From Druceiella hillmani (Eukaryota; Arthropoda; Insecta; Lepidoptera; Hepialidae), in the NCBI GenBank assembly GCA_039881145.1, contig JAYKKI010000005.1, forward strand, positions 21,199,501-21,263,500: 64,000 nucleotides of DNA, read 5' to 3'. The stretch's first letter is position 1, and each line of letters opens with the position of its first letter. Shown here piece after piece: positions 37,601-49,600 of this stretch. The notes beneath the pieces are model-generated. The model was given only the letters and a program-made list of their open reading frames with translations, was not told where the DNA came from and did no database searches. Made by a program: the position numbers and the translations under genes.

Positions 37601-40600
37601 CATGCTTCATCTACCAGCACAATCTGGCAGTAGCAGTGTCTTGGAACGCATGCGAAGAGGATATACACGAGAAGCATATCTGGATCTCATCGCTTATGTG
37701 AGACAAACATTACCAAATGGTAAGGTTTCGTGAATTTAATTTGATATGAGTAAATAATAGTATATTTGGTACGTTAAATACCAAATATATTATAACAATT
37801 TGAGTGTTTTGAGATTGAAACTAAATTTGATTTGTTTTTATTCAATAATATAAAAAATTTCACATATTATATTACAGATATAATCCAAAAAAGACAGATA
37901 ATAATCTTTATTTTAAGTTTACATCTTACCAAGGTTATATCCTTCGTTATAATTCGCTGATATATAACAGGTACATTGGCCAATCTGTAAGGCATCTTTA
38001 AGTATTGAATATTCCTCGGGTGTGGTAAATCCTGCGAGCTGAATTGATTCTTTCTCTAAAGAAATCAAGTGATATCCTGCGGCCATATTGAGGTTTATAA
38101 TAAAATTGTTTTGTCTCAACTGGTCTATGTAATCGTCGATTTGTGACATAGGAAAACGGGTCTTTAAAATGATTTCATTTAGCTTACAAAAATCAACATA
38201 CATTCGGTCGAACTGTCCTTTACCAGAAGAATTGGACTTGCATAAACAGACTTTGACTCCTGAATGATGTCTTTCGCTAGCAAATCTTTAATAATTTCAT
38301 GGAATTGAAATTAAGACAATAAAGTCGATAATGGCAGGAATCGTCCTACTGAGTGTGAGAGACATACTACCAGTATTTACAGTGGACATTGTAATACCCA
38401 GATATTAAATTATGTGAAAATTAAGTTAATGGCGCATTGTCAAATTTACACATACCCATTGTTAATGGGGCCAAATAATGAATTAGATTAAAATAATAAT
38501 AAATATGAAATCACCCCAAATTCTTAGTGGGCAATTATTCATACACAAAATAAGCACAAAATTATGTTTTTGGGACACCGCCAATAGATATTGCTAAGTG
38601 CCAAATCAATTTCAATTTATATTAAGCTAGATTGAATAACGCTTCAGCGATAGTCTGGAATGTTTGGCGGGGTAAATCACTAAATGATAGAAAGGTTATC
38701 ATGTAAGTAATTCGAAAATAATAAATACGAATCATCGAGAATTTGACTTAAATTTACTATTGTCATTCTAGTAGATATTTCACGTAAAGTTATCACTGTC
38801 CATACACTTGAATAAAATATTTAATACACATTAAATTAATGAAATGAAATGACATTTAATCAAAAGGTAAGTACAACGATAAAATGAGTGATCATGAATA
38901 TGAGATAGAAACGCGCACAAATTTTATTTCTAGTTAGGTACAATTATAAATTAGATAGGGCGAACATGAGATGGAATAAAGGAGGAAATGAAATTTGCCT
39001 CCTTTTGCTTGACTCTGTTCAGTTGATGTAAGTCGGTTAATCTGCTTATTCAAACCCAAAGATTCCAGTACTTGAAATATTATTTTTAGATACCCTCGGT
39101 TTCACCCAAATTGAAAGAAACTCAACGAGATTATTAGGCAACAGCTTAGCATTTATAGCAGATGCTTGAATCTGTGGGTTAGTGACACCGTGTGTGATAT
39201 TTGCGATGTCGAGCATTTTCAAATATAAATGTTTAAACTTCGTCTTAAAATTACCCACGGACGATCATTCCCACCCGTTCACTCAACCATGTGGGAGTCT
39301 CAATTGTCAAATAGTTGCCTATACCAGCAAAAACTTGTAATAACTCCAATTATTAAAAGTCTTGACACAATCTATATATAAGTATGTTTTCGGTACCTAC
39401 CATCCTGTTGTTTTCCGCAAATGAGGAGTTTTAGTCGAAACAACCCGACATTGTTCGTGGTCTGGCATTTTTATCGAAATTCAGCAAAAGTGGACGAAAT
39501 GTGAATCACAAATTCGATCTCACTTTTAATCGTACAGATTTAAACCCAACCTACTAAATAAAACAACAAATTTGTGAAAGCAGTTACGAAAAAATTCAAT
39601 TTAACTAACATAGTTAACAAGATTGAGAAATATCACAAATTTAATTTTCATTCTACAAGTGAATATGAATTTTTTCATAATTTTTGATTGTGTAGATTTT
39701 TTTAATATGCTCACAGTGGACTTGCTGAGCACAAGAAGTTTGAGACACTCACTCTGTCGAACTTGCTGAATCTAACAAGAAAGTGGAGCCCAGTATCATT
39801 CTTTTTTACTTACTATATATTCTTACATAATTTTTTTTACTTCACATAATTTTTCTTTCAAACTTCTCTTTTTAGTTAGTTTATATTGTTCTTGTATATA
39901 ATTTATTTGCTATTTTGTACACTTCAATTTACAGTCAGTATTTTTGTAATTTTTTTTGCTTCTGTACTCACAGCCTGTTAGTCTTCCATAATATATAATA
40001 TATTTTAATACATACAGATTTTGTTGAGTGGAAAAAATTGCTTTTGTTGGTTGGTTGTACATTAAATATATTAAGTATTTACAAATAAATAGGTTAATTA
40101 ACTTTATTAAAGGAAGCTCATATGGAAATTTTTAATCAATGAAAACACCATTTTTTAATTATTACAAATTATATAATGTTTATTCTTAATTCAAAAACTC
40201 AATTGAAATATAAAGGAAGCGGGAGTAACTGTAAATAATAGAGTACTAGTGTTAGTAGTTATGTGTGGAATTGAGTCAAATTGAATGTGGTGAAATGAGA
40301 CCATGGTGAAGTATACACAAAAAAATTTACTTGATGGAATAAAAATTGTGAAAGTCAAAATAAAGAAAGGAGTGCTGAGATGGTTTGGATCATTTTGAAT
40401 GTATGAATAAGACAGACTAATAAAAAATAGCAGAAATGAGTCCCTAGGAAAGAACATGGACGACTAGAAATATAAGGGTAAATTAAATTTAGAAATATCT
40501 TCAAGGTATGTAAGAAACCACAAAAATAGAAATACATACATGAGAATACAGGAATATGGCATTCCATCATTGCTACTTACTTCATAGAGGCAGAAGTTAG

Positions 40601-43600
40601 TGTGTAGATACATATAAAGAAAAAAGTAGCTGTAATAATTAATATTTGGTTGATGAGCTAGGTGCTCATACTGTGTATCATAGGATAGTTTTATAATAGT
40701 ACAAATTTACAGTTATATAGATAAAAATGCTGATAAATTTATAGATTTTTATTTCTAATACTAAAGGATATCATCGACCCTTCATACAATTTTGGGCTAA
40801 TTTTTTTAGCTAGCCAAAAAAAATTATAATTTTGTTCTTATAGAGCATAACATTACAAACATTTTTTTACTAAGACATCTAAGCTCTAAATCCATTCTGT
40901 GATATTCAGCCATAAATTATTTTATTAACATGAACATAAAAATGGTAAACAATGTTATTATCTTTAGTATGTTGTTGTTGATATATTTAATGATTCTTAA
41001 CATACTTTTTGTCATTTTGTTGTGTGTTGTGTGAAAATATTTCATTTATTTTTAACCTTCAAAAATAAAAAATACGAAACTCCGTTTATTTCAAGCTTTT
41101 TTATTAAACAAATTATGATTAAAATTGACCTCGTCACACAATAATGTCTTTTAAACCTTTAGCTGGAATCTTTATGACGGGCTCATGCCTTGTGAACCCC
41201 ATGTATCATATAATGCACATTACATGTGAACAGCAGCCAGTTATTCTTCTGCCAATATTGTAGGTGCAATAACAGTGCGCAATAGTTTGTTGACCTCTGA
41301 CAGTCCTATCTATGCCAATATATACATTATAGGCTCGTAAATGGACATGTCGGGACTGAATTTATCCTCGCAGTATATAAAGGCCTCTTCCTTCTAACTC
41401 TTGAATATGCTCAGCAATTATCTTGCACCAGTTTGATCATAAACGCACCTCCTGGCAACAGGTGCTCTGCATAATGGCCTGTTTGATTTGATAAACACCA
41501 AGGGCAAACAGAATTAAACCTTCTTCTGTCAACAAAGGGAATGTGTCGACCTCGGGCATATTTATGTTCATTGGCTGAAACTGAACATGTATTCTGTTGT
41601 AGTTATATCTGTTTACGAGATCCCCTAATGTATTCGGTATGTTAATTCTCTCACGAACAATTTCTAAAAATGTTGGGGCCCGCATATTATCCATAATTAT
41701 CTGATGCTAAACATTTATTATGGCTGCAGTGATTTTAAAATATTCCATCATCCTTGCACCACGCAAGGCACGATTGTTAAAAACGATTCTTAGTAATCCA
41801 AAATCTCTTTTAAATCTACCACCCAGCGGCACATAGTTACAGGTCTTGATTTGTTGTTTTGTTCCGTCGTAAGTTGCGGTTCATTGGCATTTCTTGTTTC
41901 GGGCATATGTGCCATATATCCGTGATATGGTAGGGGAAGTGTTATATCTCTGAAACGACGATCAAGTATAAATATAACCTTTGGTCTTAAAAACCAGTGA
42001 AATTCACTGTCCTTATTGCCAATATAATCATCAGAAGTTCTTGCAGCGTGTAGTCCGGACACCTCAATAATATGTTTGTCACAACATACGAACAAAAAAG
42101 GCTTTGTCAGATGTCTGTATTTATGACCAGTGCTGTATGAAATTCTCTGAAAAAAATAGTTAGAGCTTTTCTGGTTTTATATATATGTACCGTCGCATAT
42201 TATTATAGCAAATCTTTCTTCTAAAGGGTTTCCCACATTGCCAAATAGTGTTTTGGGTTAGTTTAACTAATAAGTTTCTCTGAGCCACTTTTGCTCGATT
42301 CATATGATCAAATCTACATGCAAGGGAACAAAATCATGCATTAGTATATTACGCCATGAAGTTAACATCTGTTGAAAATGCGATTCACTTGTTCTGAAAG
42401 TCAATGTAAGTCTGGCATTAGAATTTCCTGTTCGAAGTTTTGCCAATACAGCTGCTAGTACAGTCTTCATTTGTCTGTTGTTGTTTAGACTTGGAGTGTT
42501 TTCGTGTAAATCGGAAAACTGTTCGTAAGTCTCGTCAAAGTATGAATTTTGTTCGCATTTATGAGTTTGTATGCCTCAAAGTTTAGAATGTCAGTTCTAA
42601 TATGATTTCACATCATAGTCAGAGCACTAACTATTTCAGAAGCCGTAAAATCTTCTATGCGATTATCTTGTACAGAGAGTATATGCTAAAGGTTTCACTA
42701 CATACGTGAGCATTATCCAGATTCAATAGTTTGTAGCGTCCAATCATACGAATAAACACTAAGTATAGTGGTATTCTAGCAATGCCGGAAAATGCAATTG
42801 ACAGTTGAGTTTGGAGCATGAACAAATCCAGGTAGTCAGTGTTGGGTGGTTCTGGTTGGATTCTTCAATAGGTTGTTCATCTGGCATCTGGTCTTGATGT
42901 ACCTTGCGTGTGCATCGTTGAAAGGTTGTTTTAGCTCTTTGCCAACATGGTCGACAAATTATGTCTGTAGGTTCTTCCTAAAAAGAATTAAAAAATATAT
43001 AAGATTATTTCCTTTAAGCCTGCTACTATCTACAGTTGGTGGTGTTAAATAATCTAAATTAAAACCAGTATTTTGAATTATTTTGAATATTTAAACAGAA
43101 ACGGTGCGGAGGTATTTCCAAGTGAGTGTACTATGTACTGTAAACAAAATAATAATAAAATGTTTTATTATCTGTCTCGCTAACACTTCCTCGATAATAA
43201 TCTGAACAATATCCAAGTATTGTTTCTCTCTTGAACTCCATGTGTAAGTCCTTCGATCTCCACATAGTTCACGACAGTTTATACACAACATATGTGTCAT
43301 GATGACAACAAAAACGGTAACAAAAACAGAAACCGACAACAATAAAAACAACGAAAACAATGATAGAAAACTGAGAAGCCGTCCAAAGTTACGACAGTCT
43401 CATGGAGAACTGAGGTAATGAACGAAGCACGAAGCCGCACGTGCGGCACGTTCCCAAAGCCCTTTTTGGCGAAAGACACCTCACATATTAAATAGCTATA
43501 GTATGTTCTCGCTCGCACTTATGGGAATCAGGGTACCTAGTGTAACGACATGTGCTCTTTTGTGATGATCATAGTACACTACCACTTTATACTAGGAAGT

Positions 43601-46600
43601 TTCTGCCTCATTTCGGTATTTTAAGTTTAAGTCAATACAAAACTTGGAATTCGAATATCATTTCGGATAATTGACTTAGAGCTTTAATGTCAGAATGAAA
43701 AATGTTAATATTGGTCTGTTCTATAAAAATAAAAAGGTTTTCTTGTTGACTGGCAAAAAAGAAATTAGCCCAATATGGATAATGTCCTTTATAAAATTTA
43801 CTATAAAATTAAAAACTCAGTTCATTTATGATGTACTTATAAAAGCAATTTCTTGTAGATATTTACAACGTTTGAAGTGTAAGAAATAATAGAAGTGTGT
43901 ACAAAATAAACTTGGTAGATTGTGAGATATTTATAACTATATGTAGAGGATGGAGATAAGTAAAGATAATCGGATGGGTCGCTTTGAAAATTAATGAGAT
44001 TTTAGACGACGTGAACGTAGATGCTGTGTTGTCAATGATATTTGAAAAAAAATTCAGGCTGATATTATGTCAGAGTAGCTGTTATATTGACAAAAATAAT
44101 GAGTAGTATTCTTGTGATAATATAATAGTTTGTTGTATATTTTATAAATAATATAATAGTAATTGATTATATTATATAATACAATTATATAATATAATCA
44201 ATTATAAAGAGCAATTATAAAAATTTAAAACAAAATTTAAAATTTTGTTTCAGTTGGCATATCCAGTGACTTCATTTGTGGATTTTGCGGAGAAACAGAG
44301 GAAGAATTCTCAGAAACCTTAAGTCTGATTGATATTGTTAATTACAACTCAGCTTTTCTATTTCCTTACAGCATGAGAGAGGTATGATTATGATTTATAT
44401 TGATACTACAATTGCATATTCTTAAACAATTAATCTTAATTTTAGTCTTTAACACATTGTATGTAATGAGGGTGGCTGCAACCTTAGAAATAGTTCTCAT
44501 GAGGCCATGAGCGTGCCGGCGGTCTCAGTTACACTTTTAAGTGAGATTGCCAGTGAACTCATGGCATCTCATGATGACATACAGGGGACGGTTTTAAGTT
44601 CGGCGAATGGGGGTAGAAAGTGAGAATAAAAATACAAATTTATTTTTCTTTTTCAATATATTCACCTGCTACCCTAGTACATTATTCCAATCTTTCAATT
44701 AGTTAATATATATCTTCTTAATAAAGTGTTTTATCTTTGTCTGAAAAATAAGCTGAAATTGCATCCTTCACTTCTTCATCGCTCAAAAATTACTTCCCAC
44801 AAAGTTCTATTTATAACTTTGGGAATAGATATTAATCGCTGGAACCAGTTCAGGACTGTACAGAAGTTCAAAACTACGCAAGAACATTCCACGCCGTGTT
44901 ATTTTTAATGCGGAGTAAGCGTTCTTATCACTCATCTTGTGTTGACCTCACTCATCCCAAGCTGATCATGAAGAATTTTAAAAATCATTGTATCCGACAC
45001 TCCAACCATTTTTGCGAGCTGTTTATTTTTTAGTCTAGCATCTTGCAATATGAATTTATCGACTTTTTGCATGATTTCCGGAGTAGTTACTTCAATCGGC
45101 CATCCAGGCTGTGGTTCGTCTTCAAGTGAGTCCCTGCCTTGTTTAAAGATACTGTGTCATTTATAAATAATTGTTTTATCTGAGCAAGAGTCCCCATAAA
45201 TGGATACCATTTCTTCTGGTATGGTTTCCACTAACTTTCCTTGCTTGGTAAGGAACTTTATAAGAGCGCGGTACTTGATTTTCTCCACATATCTCACTTT
45301 CTTCCCGACTGAGTTGCTTGGTCGACAATAGTTCAAAGACTCATAGCCCGATTAAGATAAAACTTGCTATTAATACTATCAATGAATCATTAAATTCATT
45401 ACGGCTCATTAAAGTATCCTCACTAATAACCTGATTACCAATTCCATGAGCTTAAAAACGCACTCTCGTATTGTCATTCAAGTGCACTGAAGACACAAGC
45501 AACATTAATTTTATCTCTATAAAAGAAGAGTGCTGTGTATACGGTGAGTGATGTAGGCAGACTGAAACGGGGATACTTAGTAAGATTTCATTCTGCCACT
45601 CGATGTGTTAAATGTCTTCATTGTATTGTGTTATACAAGGGATAATTGAATATAAACCAAGCTTTTTAATCACTTTTAAACTTGTTTCGATGCTCTGGTC
45701 AAATTGTGCAGACAGATTGTTGAGCTTATTTATATGTCCCATTATTATAATAGATGTCATGTTACAATACATGTCTTTGTCTTGTTAGAAGCTAGCAATT
45801 CTCTTGTTAGAAGCTAGTATAATAAAATGAAATTGTTTTGTTAAAAGCTAATGTAATGAAAGAATAAGCAGTAGCAAGTCCCTTGTCTAGTGTGTCTTTG
45901 ATTGACAAAAGTTTTAACATCAATTTTGCTAGACATATAGTTTTGTAATGATAATTTATTAAAAATATAAATGTGTGTAGTGCAGATGCATAAACAAGTG
46001 TATTTTCCATAAAGATTACTGATGGTTGCAGTGATGTATAATAATAGCTCTTCTGTGTAGCTGAAAGATTTACAATAATTTATGAAATTTACGATCACAT
46101 TACGATCACATTAAAGAAACAATTGACAATAAGTCAGTGTGAAACTGTGATAAAGCAGGACAGAGTCAGCAAAAATAAAAGCTAAGTTTATTGTTCAAAA
46201 AATTTAAAAATTTTGTCATAGTTTTAAAAATATTATATATAAAAAGTAGTTTATTGTTTCAAGAAACATGTAAAACTAATACTAGCATTACTTTTGCTAA
46301 TGTTTGCCTGTTTCAATTAAGAACAATTGGCAGGATTATCTTAATTTTAATTAAATTTATTTAGTCCTCTCGAGAGTTGAAAAGATAATATATAGACAAT
46401 AGGCTTCAAGCTTAATTTATTGATACAATGATCCAAAAACTGCCAAATGTAAATGGGAACTATGTAGAGCAATGAACAAACTAACGGAAAAAGTATCATT
46501 TAACACATATTCATTCAGTTTTAATTCGTAATTAATTATTGAATATATTTGGCGTTAATTTTGTAGAAATTCATTATTCACAATTAAATGAAACTACGTG

Positions 46601-49600
46601 ATGTAGTATTATTTCTACTTTCTTTAATTTCTTTACCACGACCTAGGTTTCGTTGTATTACAACATCTTCAGGTGGGATATTACCAAAGATTAACTCTTA
46701 GGAACAACCAACAGTATTTATATGTTTCAAGCACAATAACGGAAGCCTGCTTTGTGCGGATTTTTCCATTGCTTATGTTAGTGAGTTTATTGCAGGGGCG
46801 TAGTGTAGGTTTTATTATATTACCGAGAGTTATACAATATACCAGTATTTTAGTGAGGGTAATAAATTAAATTGTTGTTATTATGTGAGGTTATACAATG
46901 CAAACTTTACGGTGTATGTAATAAAAGTCACTGATCTCTATTTTACTAGTAAGCTGGACTGTCTATACCATATAAAGTGACAGCTATTTTTTGTTCCTGT
47001 TTGAAGCACTGCCTTGAATATACCGGAAACTAAATTTGATACTTAATTAGAGATGCCAAAATTTTCCTTTCTATCGATATATTAAATCGCAATTCATTAT
47101 ATCAATACACGATAATATCACATTATTTTCCAGCAACATTTTCAATAATTTCTGTTTTTTGTTAATTTTAGGGATATAAATTAAATTAAAAAGAAAATTA
47201 AGTGTATCGATTGCTTAGTTGCATGTGAATCTATATCATAAGATTTAAATTTGAATCATAGTATAGCATTCATTGTTCAAAACTAGAGAGGTTGTTTAAC
47301 TGTATTTTCTGCAAGTTTATTGGTAGAGTCATTATGCCGCCAAGCATGTAAAAATAATAAAGGTAAATTTGCTATGATATTTCCCGCGGTGTTAACTGCA
47401 AAAACACTTAGGATTCTATCTATAAAACGAGAACATAATTTCCTGATTTTTAAGTAATCAATGGTGTTCTGCAAGCAAGTACATTCCTTACTGGAATCAG
47501 ATTACTTTAATGGCTTCTTACTTCTGTATATAAAACAAATTAACACAAAATATATAGATATGCAATAAATTCGCTAAACATTACTGGTATATATATGAAA
47601 TTTTTGACGTAGAAAATTTGGGCTTGGCAATGACTGTAATCAATTAATTCTTATACAATGTTACTCATGTTTTTTTATATATATGTTACATTTCCATAAA
47701 AAACTTTCTCTTATCGACACTGATTATCAGTGTGTTATTAAGTTAATTGTATAAACACATCGATGATAACTTGGTAGACTATACACAACTTTAATCTATT
47801 GAAGTTTTTATTGATTTATTTTGTGACACTGTCTCATCTCTTAGTTGCTCACTACTGTGGACGCTCACTCTCAGCTCCAAAATAGGCTGAATCAAATTGC
47901 TTCACTACGACTGTGTGAAACCAGTTAAGCCTACTAGTATAATAGAACTCAGTGATGCCAGTAAATAGTCTGGCAGGAAATCTCTGGCCATAAAGTAGTA
48001 AAATATTGTTTTTTGCAATTGCAAAGAAGTTACCTAAGTTAAAAAAAGAAAATGAAGTATACCATTTAAAATTTTTAGTAATCTTATTAAATTATCTAAT
48101 AAGGCGAATGATGTAATGTTCATTTTTTGGCAATGTGAAATGCAAATGTATGGCATTCATACACAAAATTATTAAAATAAATTTGAAAGCTTCTTATACT
48201 TATGAAAGCTACTGTGCTTTGATATTTATGATCATTGACGAGTCAGTTGTAATATTAGTATCATTAAAAGCTGAAACAAAAAATTAGATAAGCTTTAATA
48301 TTCTTGTTTAGTAGCTACTTATGCATTTTTGGACTTTCCCAATATTAGTCCTAATGCATATTTCTTACACACACCTACTATATGTATTTATTTTGTTGAA
48401 ATCGATCAAACCATTCAACGGTATGAATTTTTTCCAATATTTTCATTAGTTTTGGGAGAAGTTAGTCATAAGTGGTCATAGGTTGCCACTCAAAAAAATA
48501 TTCATCTTTCAGATTCACCTTTCTTATCTGGCAATGGCCTTTTGACTAACATATATGAGTCAAATTGGTGTATTTACAAGTCCTCTATCATCCGCACCGA
48601 CTGATCCGACTTGAAAGATACATCCTGTATTTCAGTTCTCAGCCATACTCAATCTTGAACTCTACTGGAAACAAGGGCTACATCCTAATGACAACACAAA
48701 ACCTAAGTTTTTTACAGAATGAATTTCGTCAACGACCGGGACTTTTCTTGCATTAATATAACAAATACACAAGTATTATAATACTTGATCTAATTTAATT
48801 GTTAATTAATATTGATCATAATGAAATTGTAATTTTTAAAAACTTAGGAAATCATAATGATCTACAAGTGAGGAGATGATTAATTCAATTTAATATATGA
48901 TCTTATTTTTATAGAAAACTTGGAACTAATTATAGAGACATACACATATACACACATACACATAATGTTGTACATAAACCTCAAATAGCCCTCACAAAAT
49001 TATATGTATGGGTTACGATATTAATTTTATTATTGGCAAGTTTCAGAACTCATCTGAAACTTGCTGCTCAGGCTGAGGCAGTGTATCTGGATATTTGCTT
49101 ACGGCTTATATTCATATTTACTCATTAAATTACGGGAAGCAGTGTTGTTTCTCAATTCAGTTCTACTTTACTCCTGCTTACTTTCAAACTGGAAAACACT
49201 ATACGCACTTATGTATAGAAATTTGACATAAGTCTTATGTTAGCAATTCTGGCCTAAACCACAGCAGTAATTTAGTATCCTTATATGTGTTCTTGGTCAT
49301 AGTAAATTAGTATCCTTATTAATTATCCTTATAAGTGTTCAGTAATTAAGTATCCTTATATGTGTTCTTGTTCATAGTAAATTGGAAATGATTCAGTTAC
49401 TTAGTCTTTATATGAGGTTAGCTGAGGTTGTTTAAATACTAATAACAAATGATTAAAATTAAAAATATTAAATTTTTCATTATTTTTTATTTAAATGTGT
49501 TTCATCAGCCTTTCTTGTTGGATATGACCTACAGGGTCAGAAAGAAAAAATTGAGTTGTTTTTATCCTCAAATGTTATATGTGTGGCTTAAAATATGTGT

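Noticed and set aside
40191..40570. Two minus-strand frames rich in Phe and Ser as membrane proteins
   Set aside because: They are the antisense of the plus-strand reverse-transcriptase-like tail; the hydrophobicity is an artefact of the antisense reading.
43432..43446. GCCGCACGTGCGGC palindrome as a regulatory E-box or terminal repeat
   Set aside because: Single occurrence; no inverted partner found at the other end of the PIF relic and no target gene nearby.
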